A DNA stretch of 64,000 nt from Actinopolymorpha alba DSM 45243 (GCF_000373925.1 NZ_KB892762.1:20327-84326); one strand, 5' to 3'. Shown: positions 18,501 to 27,229, numbered from the stretch's first letter. Notes: generated from the sequence alone by a model not told the origin. Program-made: numbers and translations.

Positions 18501-19790
18501 ATGCCCCTGCTCCTGGCCAACCGGCTGATTCCCGCACCCTACCGACGGCTCCTCGCCCACCGAGGCCTGCGTGCCCTGGTCCCGGCGTTCGCCGTCTCTG
18601 ACCTCGGTGACGGGATGAGCATGGTGGCGGTGCCGTTGCTGGCGATCGCGATCGCACCAAGCGGTGGCAGCGGCAGTGGCAGTGGCGTCCTGGTCGGCGC
18701 CGCGGTCGCCGCGTCCACCCTTCCTGGTGTCGTGGGGATGCTGGTGTTCCGGCGTTGGTTGCGGGCACTCGCGGGTCGCCGCCTCGTGGTGACCGACAGC
18801 CTGGTGAGAGCACTGGCTCTCGGCTGCGTGCCCGTGGCGTGGTTCGCTGGCGTCCTGTCACCGGTGGCGTACGTGGGAATCCTGGCCGCGTCGTCGCTGC
18901 TCCACGCCTGGGGAGCCGCCGGGAAGTACGCCCTCGTCGCCGAGATCGTGCCCGCCGAGCAGCGGTTGGCCGCGAACGCCCTGGTCAGCTCGATCAGTTC
19001 GGGGGCGATCGTGGTCGGTCCGGCACTCGCGGGCCTGCTGGCCACCCGGCTGAGTCCGGCCTGGATCATCGGGATCGACGCGCTTTCGTTCGCCGCCCTC
19101 GCCGTCCTCACGAGCCGGATCCGGACCCGACCGGCACCCGCCGATCCCGTACCCGTCAATGCCGGCGGCGAGGCGGTCACCGTTCGGGGTCTGCTGCGCC
19201 GGCAACCACAACTCCTCGGGCTGCTCGTCCTGACGTGGTTCTTCAACTTCTTGTACGGCCCGGTGGAGGTGGCACTCCCCCTTCACATCACGGCGGACCT
19301 GCGGGCCGAGGCGGATCTCCTTGGTGCGTACTGGACGCTCTTCGGAGCCGGCGCCGTCGTCGGCGGCCTCGCCGCGGGGGCGTTGCGCAGACTTCCGTTG
19401 TGGCCGGCGACGCTCGGCATCGTGGCCTGCTGGGGCGTCCTGCTGCTGCCGTTCGCCCTGCCCCTTCCGGTGCCGGTCACGCTCACCTGCTTCGCGCTCG
19501 GTGGGCTGGTCTACGGACCGTTCCCCGCGTTGTCGTTCACGTTGTTCCAGTCCCGTACGCCGCCCGCGCACCTGTCGAGCGTGCTCGCCGCGCGTTCGGC
19601 GGCGCTTCTCACCGCCAGCCCGGTGGGCGCGGCCCTCGGCGGTCCACTCACCACGGCGTTCGGACCACGAGCAGTGCTGACCGGATCGGGAGCCGCGACC
19701 GTCATCCTCGCGCTCGCCGGGGTGCTTACCGGGGCACTCATCTTGAGCCGGACGAGCCGGACGCGCCGGCGCCTGGCAGGTGGATCGTGA
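18501..19790 (+). CDS. MFS transporter, probable SoxR-controlled exporter
   Basis: A 429-residue major facilitator protein with about 12 hydrophobic helices, beginning ALVPAFAVSDLGDGMSMVAVPLL (first helix with the DxGDG loop common in MFS_3 drug exporters). A glycine/serine run (GGSGSGSG) lies in the first loop. Substrate cannot be read; the divergent soxR gene and shared operator suggest export of a redox-active compound such as a quinone or phenazine. ATG 18501 is only about 15 bp past the operator, so the mRNA leader is very short. Confidence 0.86.
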   Translation: MPLLLANRLIPAPYRRLLAHRGLRALVPAFAVSDLGDGMSMVAVPLLAIAIAPSGGSGSGSGVLVGAAVAASTLPGVVGMLVFRRWLRALAGRRLVVTDSLVRALALGCVPVAWFAGVLSPVAYVGILAASSLLHAWGAAGKYALVAEIVPAEQRLAANALVSSISSGAIVVGPALAGLLATRLSPAWIIGIDALSFAALAVLTSRIRTRPAPADPVPVNAGGEAVTVRGLLRRQPQLLGLLVLTWFFNFLYGPVEVALPLHITADLRAEADLLGAYWTLFGAGAVVGGLAAGALRRLPLWPATLGIVACWGVLLLPFALPLPVPVTLTCFALGGLVYGPFPALSFTLFQSRTPPAHLSSVLAARSAALLTASPVGAALGGPLTTAFGPRAVLTGSGAATVILALAGVLTGALILSRTSRTRRRLAGGS

Positions 19791-19854
19791 ACTCCGAGCC
19801 TGTGGTCGTGGGGTTTCTGGGCTAGTGCCAGCCAGTCCGTGACCATGCGGTTGG

Positions 19855-20511
19855 TCAGGACCGAAGCTCCGGATCGCTCTGCGGCGGAAGGGGCGGGAGG
19901 GGAGAGCAAAGTTCGCCGATGACCTGGACTCCGGCGCCCAGGACGGTGAGTTGTTCGGCAGTCCCCGTACTCGACTCGGTTGACACCGGCGTACGCGTGA
20001 GGAACGGACCGACGTAGGAGATCGGGTTGTTACTCATCGTCAGCCGGGCCTCGTCGGACCACGAACCGGTGAGGCTGACGTTGCGTACGACGAGAAGCGC
20101 CTGCGGTAAAAAGCGGCCGTAACCTTCCTCAGTCGGCTCCTCCACCAGCTCCCCGCGCTTCATGCCGGGCACATACCAGCCGTCGTCGGCGATGAACTCC
20201 GCATGCCACCAGCGGTTTCCAGCGAGCCGTCGGGTGATGGTGAGCAGGCAGTACTCGAAGTGGACCCGCAACTCGCTGTTCTTCCTGACGGACTCGGCGA
20301 CGGCGGGTTGGGATGACAGGTCCGCGGCCTGGATCACGGCGAGTCGCCGGAGAACGGAGGGGTTGAGCTCCGCCGCGGGAACCGTGACGCGTGCCTGACG
20401 GACTTGCCGCAGCCGGCCGACCGCGGCGTTCCGTGGCTCAGTCGCCAGGCGGGTGATCAGCTCCCTTCGCAACGCCAGCTGCGACTTCCGATCGGACAGG
20501 GTGTCGAGCAC
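19855..20511 (-). CDS. hypothetical protein
   Basis: A 218-residue soluble protein of no family I recognise. The N-terminal 90 residues are helical and basic. The middle has aromatic, beta-rich text such as GNRWWHAEFIADDGWYVPGMKRGE and the tail is Pro/Ser-rich with PPLPPQ. No signal peptide or membrane helix is seen. It follows a broken gene on the same strand by 57 bp and may once have been co-transcribed with it. It is convergent with the MFS gene, 64 bp apart. Confidence 0.6.
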   Translation of the reverse strand: MLDTLSDRKSQLALRRELITRLATEPRNAAVGRLRQVRQARVTVPAAELNPSVLRRLAVIQAADLSSQPAVAESVRKNSELRVHFEYCLLTITRRLAGNRWWHAEFIADDGWYVPGMKRGELVEEPTEEGYGRFLPQALLVVRNVSLTGSWSDEARLTMSNNPISYVGPFLTRTPVSTESSTGTAEQLTVLGAGVQVIGELCSPLPPLPPQSDPELRS

Positions 20512-20568
20512 GGACCGGCCTCCTCGAACCCACGCTCACCCATGATCACAACGCCCCCATCGTTAGCC

Positions 20569-20771
20569 TCATCGGTACTCGGCTACCCCGCTGGCCTTGA
20601 CGTTCCAGTCGCGTTCCAGTCGCGGGCGATCTTAGTGGCGTACTTCTCGTTCAGCACGGGGTAGAAGATTGGCTGATCCGGGAGACGCGGCGGCCACTCG
20701 CGCCAGCCGGACTGCTCGACCAGCGCGAATTCCTCAGGCCCCGTTGGGCGCCACAGCGTCACCGTCTCCAT
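20569..20771 (-). pseudogene. ADP-ribosylation/crystallin J1-like N-terminal fragment, frameshifted
   Basis: The frame from ATG 20771 encodes LWRPTGPEEFALVEQSG and RLPDQPIFYPVLNEKYATKIARDWN, which I associate from memory with a small actinobacterial family annotated as ADP-ribosylation/crystallin J1-like. After ARDWN the frame goes astray and stops at 20583. The cause is visible: an 11-bp tandem duplication, CGTTCCAGTCG at 20601-20611 and again at 20612-20622. Removing one copy restores DWNVKASG-like text, which still ends early at 20569. So the gene is both frameshifted and truncated at the 3' end. Confidence 0.6.
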
Positions 20772-20926
20772 GAGCGTGATCTTGCCAGGACTGGCGCTGT
20801 CTGGCCGGCCGTCCCCGGCAAGTGGCGGAGGTATCTCGGCTCAGAACCCGAGACGCCTCCGCCACCCGCACAGCCAGGCCAGCCGAACGCCGGCTCCGCG
20901 GGATGCCAGCTCAGCCGAAGGCCGGC

Positions 20927-21565
20927 TCAGCGCTGGTACGCCGCGACGACCTCAACCTCGACGAGCCAGCAGGGCACCGCGAGGCCAGCGACCTCCATCG
21001 TCGCCCGGGCCGGCCGGGCCTTGTTGGCGAGGATCGGGGGCGCGGGTGCGTTGGTCCCCATCGGCACCGGAATCGTCGCTCCGGTCTTCAGGTCAACGTT
21101 GGCGAAGAACTGCCGGTACGCGCGGTTCCAGCCCGCGTAGTCGGCCGCCGACGCGCCCGCGGGCCGGGTGAGGTACGCCTTCATCGTGATCACGTTGGCC
21201 GGCGTGAGCCCGGCGGCGGCGAGGTTGTCCCGGATCCGCGACAGCACGCTCAACGCCTGCGCCTCGGTGACCGTCACCCCCGCCGGCCAGGTGCCGCCCG
21301 GGAACAGCGACAGATCCGTACACCGCTCCGGCGAACCAGGCGGAGCCGACGGATTGCCCTCCAGCGGCCCCAGCCCACTGCTGGTGTAGAGAGCGACCTC
21401 CGAGCCGGTGGCGACCCCGTTGGCGATCGACGGGTTGGAGTTGCCGGCGGGCAACGCCACCTTGACTTCCTTCGGTCGCGGCATCGAACCCCCTGCTGTC
21501 GCTGCCGTGGTGGTACCGAGTACGCCGGCCAGGACGCAGACCGCGGCGATGATCCGGCGCCTCAT
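20927..21565 (-). CDS. exported RidA/YjgF-family protein
   Basis: A 212-residue protein with a Sec signal peptide (MRRRIIAAVCVLAGVLG, cleavage expected after ATAGG-like sequence near residue 25) followed by a full RidA/UK114 domain. Recognisable parts are LYTSSGLGPLEG, ALSVLSRIRDNLAAAGLTPANVITMKAYL and the terminal PCWLVEVEVVA. Cytosolic RidA proteins hydrolyse reactive enamine/imine products of amino-acid metabolism. An exported version is unusual. Its ATG overlaps the stop of the Tat-exported flavin oxidase as ATGA, so both are made together and both leave the cytosol. Confidence 0.85.
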   Translation of the reverse strand: MRRRIIAAVCVLAGVLGTTTAATAGGSMPRPKEVKVALPAGNSNPSIANGVATGSEVALYTSSGLGPLEGNPSAPPGSPERCTDLSLFPGGTWPAGVTVTEAQALSVLSRIRDNLAAAGLTPANVITMKAYLTRPAGASAADYAGWNRAYRQFFANVDLKTGATIPVPMGTNAPAPPILANKARPARATMEVAGLAVPCWLVEVEVVAAYQR

Positions 21566-23163
21566 GACGACATCACCCTCTCGTGAAGTTCGGTGACCAC
21601 CTTGCGGGCGGAGTCGAAGGCCCCGGCCTGCCAGGCGATGTAGTAGCTGAGCCAGTCACCGGCGAAGAAGACGTGCCCCGCCGGCTTGTTGAGCAGGGTG
21701 TATTCCCCACTGGTCCGCGACGGCCATGACACCCAGCCGCCTTCGATGAACGGCGTACGGTGCCAGGCGACCGAGAACGCCGACGCCAGCTCGGTCCGGT
21801 AGATGTCGCCGTGGATCTTCACCCCCTGGGCGACCGCACGCTCGGTCCGCTCCGCTGGTGAGAGCTGGCCGTAAACCCTCGCGTTGGCGCCGGTGTTGTA
21901 GTAGCCGATGAGCGTGCCGCGCCGGCTGTGGAAGCCGTGCGACGGGTACCAGATCTGCGCGAGGTCGAGGTCGGTTGGACTGATGCCGCCGTAGATGCGG
22001 TTGCGGGTCTCCCACCAACGGCTCTTGTATTCCAGGCCGATCTTGCCGACCGGGGTGGCCGTCGGATACCCGAGCGCCGACGTCACTGACGCTCCGAGGT
22101 TGTGGGGAATCCGCGCGAGAACCATCGGCGGGAGGGTGGCCACGCAGAAGTCGGCCCGCTCCAGACGTTCCTTGCCCTTCGCGTCGCGGTAGACCACCTC
22201 GACGCCGTCGGCCAGGTCGGTGATCCGGCGTACCTCCGACTGGTAGGAGATGAGGTCAGAACCCACCGCCTTGACCAGGGCGTACGCGATCCGGTCCATG
22301 CCGCCGACCGGCTGCAGCATCATCATCGCCTGGTCGTAGCCGAACTCGAACGAGAACCTCGTCCCGAACTGGCTGGCGAGTACGTCAGACATCGACGGTG
22401 GTGGACTGAGCACGGTGCCCGCCTGCTCAGCCGCGCCGGGCTCGACGGAGTAGCCGCGCCGGTCGGTGCCTTCGTACGCGAAGTTCTTCGCCTTCCCCTT
22501 GATGGCACCGAAGTTCTGCAGGAACGCCAGCAACCGCTCCTTGTCAGAGGCGGTCAACTCCGCGTCGAGCGCGCCCCGGTCCGTCGCCTTGGCGAGCAGC
22601 TCGGAGATGTAGCCGTAGACGTCGGCCTTCGCCGTCCGCCACCGGGTCGGCTTGCCGCTCGGTCCAGCGTTCTCGTTGTAGATATAGGCATCCGCGTTCT
22701 GGTTGATGAACGGCTCGAGCGCGACGTCCAGCTCACGGCAGTAGTCGAGAGTGACCATTGACTGAGCGATCCGTGCGGGTCCGGCGTTCATGTACTGCCC
22801 CGCGGAGAACGTCGCCCGTTGCAGGTTGCCATCCAGGTCACGCAGCTGAGTGCCACCACGCACGGTCCAGTTACGCCCGCCTGGCTGGTCCTTGGCCTCG
22901 AGGATCCGGCACTGGTAGCCGGCCTTTCGGAGTTCGTACGCCGTTGCGAGTCCAGCGATTCCAGCGCCGAGAATCACCACCTTCTTGGCTGCTCTGCCAG
23001 TGAGCGCCAGGTCTGATGCGCGCGGTGGCGCGAAGTCTGGCACCGCGGCCTCGGCAGGCGTCGGCGCCAGGCCCAGTGCACCCATGGTTTCGTACAACAC
23101 CCCCGCGCCGCCCGCCACGCCGACCGCTTTCAGGAAGTCGCGTCGCGTCCCGCCTTGTCCCAT
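21562..23163 (-). CDS. Tat-exported flavin amine/amino-acid oxidase
   Basis: A 533-residue FAD enzyme of the flavin-containing amine oxidase (MAO/LAAO) family. The N-terminus is a twin-arginine signal (RRDFLKAVGVAGGAG). The dinucleotide motif VVILGAGIAGLATAYELRKAG is near residues 62-82, followed by GGRNWTVRGG. The C-terminal FAD contact region has GGWVSWPSR and HVFFAGDWLSYYIAWQAGAFDSA. It should oxidise an amine or L-amino acid to the imine, making H2O2, outside the membrane. The substrate is not evident. The coupled exported RidA would be placed to handle the imine. Confidence 0.88.
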   Translation of the reverse strand: MGQGGTRRDFLKAVGVAGGAGVLYETMGALGLAPTPAEAAVPDFAPPRASDLALTGRAAKKVVILGAGIAGLATAYELRKAGYQCRILEAKDQPGGRNWTVRGGTQLRDLDGNLQRATFSAGQYMNAGPARIAQSMVTLDYCRELDVALEPFINQNADAYIYNENAGPSGKPTRWRTAKADVYGYISELLAKATDRGALDAELTASDKERLLAFLQNFGAIKGKAKNFAYEGTDRRGYSVEPGAAEQAGTVLSPPPSMSDVLASQFGTRFSFEFGYDQAMMMLQPVGGMDRIAYALVKAVGSDLISYQSEVRRITDLADGVEVVYRDAKGKERLERADFCVATLPPMVLARIPHNLGASVTSALGYPTATPVGKIGLEYKSRWWETRNRIYGGISPTDLDLAQIWYPSHGFHSRRGTLIGYYNTGANARVYGQLSPAERTERAVAQGVKIHGDIYRTELASAFSVAWHRTPFIEGGWVSWPSRTSGEYTLLNKPAGHVFFAGDWLSYYIAWQAGAFDSARKVVTELHERVMSS

Positions 23164-23243
23164 GCACCTCTCCCTCGGTTGACGACGGGCTCAACCGTGG
23201 AGCCGGGGTGTTGCCGATGAATATCACCAGCGTTCCGAACCGG

Positions 23244-23260
23244 TTGTGAAATCTTCACAA
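23244..23260. promoter_or_regulatory. TTGTGAA-N3-TTCACAA operator-like palindrome
   Basis: A perfect 7+3+7 inverted repeat, TTGTGAAATCTTCACAA, lies in the divergent region between the oxidase start (23163) and the GNAT gene (23369). It is AT-rich in GC-rich surroundings and fits a repressor site. No cognate regulator is adjacent. Confidence 0.55.
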
Positions 23261-23368
23261 GCATTGGTTCAGGCGCCCTCCGAGGCCAAAACCCCAACGC
23301 TGCTTGACCGTTCGCGGACAGCGGGGCCAGTGAGCAGGTGGGACGGCGGTGCTGTGTACGGTGCTTGG

Positions 23369-23857
23369 GTGTTGATCCGTGAGTACGTTGACGACGACTG
23401 GCCGGCCGTCTGGCCGATCTTCCGCGAGGTGGTCACCGCCGGGGAGACCTACGCGTACGACCCCGCGGCCACGTCCGACGAGGCCCGCGCCCTGTGGGTC
23501 GAACGCCCGCCTGGTCTGACGGTGGTGGCATGTGACGGCTCCGAGGTGCTGGGTACCGCCAAGATGGGCCCGAACCGTCCTGGTCCCGGCTCGCACGTCT
23601 CGACGGCAAGCTTCATGGTGGCCAGCGGCGGGCGAGGCCGTGGCGTCGGACGCGCCCTCGGTGAGTACGTGTTGTCGTGGGCCCGCGACAACGGATACGC
23701 CTCGATGCAGTTCAACGCGGTGGTCGAGTCGAACCACGTCGCCGTACGACTCTGGAAGCAGCTGGGGTTCGAGCTCATCGGCACCGTTCCCGAGGCCTTC
23801 GAGCACCCAACACTTGGTCGCGTGGGCCTCCACGTCATGTTTCAGCGCCTCACCTGA
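23369..23857 (+). CDS. GNAT-family N-acetyltransferase
   Basis: A 162-residue GNAT enzyme. The acetyl-CoA loop is GRGRGVGRALGEYVL, preceded by ASFMVASGG, with NHVAVRLWKQLGFELIGTVPEAFEHP at the C-terminus, typical of the Acetyltransf_1 group with phosphinothricin-acetyltransferase-like members. The frame opens at 23246, but residues before the domain are not conserved. GTG 23369 gives an LIREY start; TTG 23372 is equally possible. The acceptor substrate is unknown. Confidence 0.82.
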   Translation: MLIREYVDDDWPAVWPIFREVVTAGETYAYDPAATSDEARALWVERPPGLTVVACDGSEVLGTAKMGPNRPGPGSHVSTASFMVASGGRGRGVGRALGEYVLSWARDNGYASMQFNAVVESNHVAVRLWKQLGFELIGTVPEAFEHPTLGRVGLHVMFQRLT

Positions 23858-24048
23858 GCCCAGTGCGGCATCAGCCAACGTTTGTCCCCTGCTGTGGTGT
23901 GCCAAGCTAGCTGAAGCCGCCACGGATTCGGGGAACCTCACCTGCGGCCTCTACCTCGACGACCCCACACCCTGGGCCATGTCCTGTAGATCAGGCGTTC
24001 CGGTGGAGGCCAGCCCCCTGAATGATCACGTATACGTGGTCATTACGG

Positions 24049-24125
24049 GCTTCACACGGCATGGACGCCATGCAAAGCAGGCACTAGCCAGGTGAATTAC
24101 CCGCCAGGTGTACACAATGTGAGAC
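24049..24125. repeat. dispersed palindromic element, partial copy C
   Basis: The right arm GGTGTACACAATGTGAGAC (24107-24125) is identical to that of copies A and B and is followed by AACCCC as in copy B. The interior shares TTCACACGGC, a GGCATGGACGCCATG palindrome and CTAGCCA-like text with the 63.4-kb copy in rearranged order. No left arm is present, so it is a truncated copy. Confidence 0.65.
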
Positions 24126-24296
24126 AACCCCCTGGATTGACCAGAAGGTGAGACACAAGCTCGAGCAGGTTCCACCCACCCCACCGACCAGCCACCTCAC
24201 ACGGGATGCGTGCCCCTCGCTGACCCAGCCTGATCTACGGGACACGCCCTAACCCCCGCGAGCTACGCCGCCGACCACTGGGTTCGGCATGCGGAC

Positions 24297-24334
24297 AGGC
24301 TCGATAGCCCTTCTCCTCAAGGGTTATCGAGCCT
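24297..24334. terminator. 16-bp-stem hairpin terminator
   Basis: AGGCTCGATAGCCCTT (24297-24312) pairs with AAGGGTTATCGAGCCT (24319-24334) with one G-U pair and a 6-base loop. It is a likely terminator for the leftward DUF222-HNH gene that ends at 24371, and may work both ways. Confidence 0.75.
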
Positions 24335-24370
24335 GTTGGCGGATCTGAAGCTGTCCGGGGGCCGCTACCT

Positions 24371-26104
24371 CTAAAAGGGCGGGGGGTCGGGATCGTCTGG
24401 TTGTACCGGATCGGTGAGGCGTGGCGGAGTCACCTGGTACTCCCGCCCGTGCGGATCGGTGTACCTGAGGTGTCCTGGACTGGTCTGTTCGACCTTCCAG
24501 TCGCCCTCGGTCTTCACGCGGTGGTGGCGTCGGCACATTGGTGCCATGTTCGCCACGGAGGTTTCGCCGCCTTGAGCGTAGGGTTTCGTATGGTCAAGGT
24601 CGCAGGAGATCGCTGGGCGCCTACAGAGCATCCAGGTGCAGCGCTGGCTCAACGACTGCACGAACTCCGCCGGGAGACCGCGTAGGAAGCGTTTCGACAG
24701 CGGATGCAAACTCAACAACTGCCCCGTCACCGGATGGGTGATACCGATGGCGAACATCGCATCCGGATTATCCAGATGGTTCGCGATCAACCGCCGCGCT
24801 ACTTCGGTGAGCACGGGCCCGAACCCGCCCAGCTCCGCTGGCCGCTCCGCCAGCTCGAACAGGGTCGTGATCGGCACGTTCAGCTGAAGTTTCGCCTTGA
24901 TCGCCGCTCTCCAGGACCGGAACGCGGCCGGGATCTCCTGCTCTGGGATCGGTTCCCGATCAGGACCGCTCTCATCAGCAGCTTTGCCGGCCGGCCTGTC
25001 GTTGCGGGGCTTCCGGCGGGGCTGGTCGAGGGGGTGGGTGTAGGTGGCGGGTTTGCAATCTTCACACGGGCAACCCTCGAGGTGCAGGTCGTGGCCGCAC
25101 CCGGTGTGCCGGCACCCATCCGGTTCGGTGGCGGAGTTGTCCTGCGCACCCTCAGCTTCGCCTTGGGCGGGGCTGTCGGCGTTGTTCTGCTCCTCGAGCA
25201 GGTCGTCAAAGGACCCTTGACGCGGGCCGGCGTCGTCGCCGTTTCCCCCGTCACCGTTCTCGCCGTCGCAGTCGCCGTCCTCGCCGCCACTGTCACAGGC
25301 TTCTTTCTCGCCGTTACAGACGATCACGTCGGCTTCACCGGACAGCAAGGAGGCGGCGATGTCGGCCCGCAACTGCGGCAGGGTGCGTTCGTCGCCGCCG
25401 GATTTCATGGTGCGGGCGATGGCGTCCAGGTATCCCCAGATCTGGGCGGCCACGTCGTGGGAGATCCCACGGATCCGCAGGTCGGAGACGCCATCCAGGG
25501 ATGGATAGACGTCCACACCCCGATCGTCGCGGGCCTTCTTGTGGCGTTCTTTCGCCGCTTCGGGGTTGACCTTCAAGATTTCGGCTTCGATGTAGAGCCG
25601 CAATAGCCCGCCCCGCAGCTTCAACACCTCGGGGAAGATCGCCTCATCCACCGCTGCACGGTCGGCCGGGGGTAGGAGGGTGAGCCGGTCAACGATCGTC
25701 CGAACCTCGGAGTATTCAAGTTCGCCGCGTTCCAACGCACCGCGGGTGTTCGGCAGATCAGACAACGCCAACGCGATGAGCATGAACTGATCGCTGCGGT
25801 AGTTCGTCCACCCCAACATCGGCGCTAGCAGTTCAGCAGCGCGCGGCTCCGGCCGAGACGAGCGTTCCGCCTCATCATCCTTGAAGCATGGTGGGCAGTG
25901 CGCCAAGGCCTGTGTGTCACCAAGGCTCAACGCCTCAGCCCAGCGGGCAACCTTCCGACCCGCGCGGACCAGCTCCCCCACCTCAAACCCGTTGCAGGCG
26001 CTCCGATCGACGCCAGCGAGCGCCGCCACCAACTCCGGACCGGGAAGCATGTCGCCAAACCCGGGCGGGAGCGGAGAGACCCGCACACCATCGCCGTCGC
26101 TCAT
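24371..26104 (-). CDS. DUF222 (13E12-repeat) HNH endonuclease
   Basis: A 577-residue protein. Residues about 60-260 form the DUF222/13E12 domain. The C-terminal HNH nuclease shows CRRPAISCDLDHTKPYA and NMAPMCRRHHRVKTEGDW (HNH core Asp-His, Asn and His-His). Between them lies a linker of about 120 residues: an acidic Gly/Asp/Asn/Glu run (GEDGDCDGENGDGG) and a cysteine/histidine cluster HTGCGHDLHLEGCPCEDC that looks able to bind zinc. Such genes are often multicopy in actinobacteria, and in M. tuberculosis 13E12 repeats serve as phage attachment sites. Cellular function is unknown. Confidence 0.85.
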   Translation of the reverse strand: MSDGDGVRVSPLPPGFGDMLPGPELVAALAGVDRSACNGFEVGELVRAGRKVARWAEALSLGDTQALAHCPPCFKDDEAERSSRPEPRAAELLAPMLGWTNYRSDQFMLIALALSDLPNTRGALERGELEYSEVRTIVDRLTLLPPADRAAVDEAIFPEVLKLRGGLLRLYIEAEILKVNPEAAKERHKKARDDRGVDVYPSLDGVSDLRIRGISHDVAAQIWGYLDAIARTMKSGGDERTLPQLRADIAASLLSGEADVIVCNGEKEACDSGGEDGDCDGENGDGGNGDDAGPRQGSFDDLLEEQNNADSPAQGEAEGAQDNSATEPDGCRHTGCGHDLHLEGCPCEDCKPATYTHPLDQPRRKPRNDRPAGKAADESGPDREPIPEQEIPAAFRSWRAAIKAKLQLNVPITTLFELAERPAELGGFGPVLTEVARRLIANHLDNPDAMFAIGITHPVTGQLLSLHPLSKRFLRGLPAEFVQSLSQRCTWMLCRRPAISCDLDHTKPYAQGGETSVANMAPMCRRHHRVKTEGDWKVEQTSPGHLRYTDPHGREYQVTPPRLTDPVQPDDPDPPPF

Positions 26105-26428
26105 ACGTTCGAGTCTAGACGATCTAGATCATGGTTCGCAACTGGCGATGGTCGTCGGAACGCCTTATTTACAAGGGATGTCGCCTTACATGAAGGAAGG
26201 TCACCGATCTCTTGCCAGAGGATCTTCGGTCTCGCCATCGTCGACGTTCAGGTAACTCCCAGAATCGGCCCCCTGACGGAGACGGAGCGGCTAAATTACT
26301 CACCCGGTCGATCATGAGGTTCCGCACGAGGACCCCGATCGCTACGGTCGGAGAACGCCCGTGGCTCAGATCCGGCTGATTGCCTCGGCGGGTAGGCGTT
26401 TGACGAACAGGCAAATCGTCACCTGAGT
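26105..26428. other. gene-free spacer
   Basis: No gene seen. The palindrome GATCTAGATC at 26121-26130, just upstream of the HNH start, may be part of its promoter region. Confidence 0.45.
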
Positions 26429-27091
26429 TCAGTCGAGGTCGAACGGCAGGCGCCTGCGGGCGCGTTCCTTCGCCTCATCCGGAAGCGCGTCGGCGGCCAG
26501 CAGGCGGGGCAACAACTCCGGCTCCAGCGTCAACGCACGGAACACCAACCCGATGCTGACGTCGTGGTCGGGGCGTTCGACCACCACCGCGTCACCGGAC
26601 CGGATCAGGCCAGGACTGATCACCCGCAGGTAGGCGCCGGGAACGGCGCGCCGGGTGAACGTCTTGATCCAGCCGCGTTCCGCCAGCCAGCCCGCGAAGG
26701 TCGCGCACGGAATCCGCGGGACCGACACCTCCAGCACAACGTCAATGCCGATCCGCCAGCGCTCCCCGATCAGTGCGCCGGTGACATCCAGGTCAACGGT
26801 CGTGAGGTTCTCGCCAAAGGCGCCATCGGAAAAGGGCCGCCCGAGATCCAGCGACCACGCATCGAGATCCTCCCGGGCGTACGCGTACACCGCCTGGTCA
26901 TCACCACCGTGGTTGCGCCGATCCCCGACGAAGTCGCCCACGAGCCCGCTGCCGAGGCCGCCGTGCTTGGGGCCCGGCGCCCGCACCTCCACGGCTTCGG
27001 CGACCGGTCGTTTGTCGATGCCGGTCTGCCCCACATTCTTGTGCGGGTTCGGCCGGGCCTTGCCCACGTTGACGGACTGGATATGCGCCAT
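26429..27091 (-). CDS. MOSC-domain protein (YiiM-like)
   Basis: A 220-residue MOSC protein. ATG 27091 gives MAHIQSVNVGKARPNP, the typical YiiM start; the longer frame to 27169 adds non-conserved sequence. The family core GAFGENLTTVDLDVTGALIGERWRIG is visible in parts (FGENLTT, IGERWRIG), then PRIPCATFAG with the conserved cysteine. MOSC proteins bind Mo cofactor sulfur; YiiM relatives detoxify N-hydroxylated base analogues. It lacks the 2Fe-2S domain, so it needs a separate electron donor. Confidence 0.85.
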   Translation of the reverse strand: MAHIQSVNVGKARPNPHKNVGQTGIDKRPVAEAVEVRAPGPKHGGLGSGLVGDFVGDRRNHGGDDQAVYAYAREDLDAWSLDLGRPFSDGAFGENLTTVDLDVTGALIGERWRIGIDVVLEVSVPRIPCATFAGWLAERGWIKTFTRRAVPGAYLRVISPGLIRSGDAVVVERPDHDVSIGLVFRALTLEPELLPRLLAADALPDEAKERARRRLPFDLD

Positions 27092-27229
27092 CTCAACCTC
27101 GCAGGCGTTCGGACAGCCGCAGCGCGAACGCGTTGTCGCGGACATGGCGCTCGGGCTTGGACAGGTCACAGGTCATCGCGCCCGCACGCTACTGTCCGGC
27201 CCCCCGCGGACGCCACTCAAAAACAATCG

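Larger units (their letters stand above)
23858..24370. other. accessory spacer with repeat copy C and terminator
   Basis: No gene recognised. It holds a near-perfect 22-bp palindrome at 24022-24043 (ATGATCACGTATACGTGGTCAT), a half-copy of the dispersed GTGTACAC element and a strong hairpin. Confidence 0.55.
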
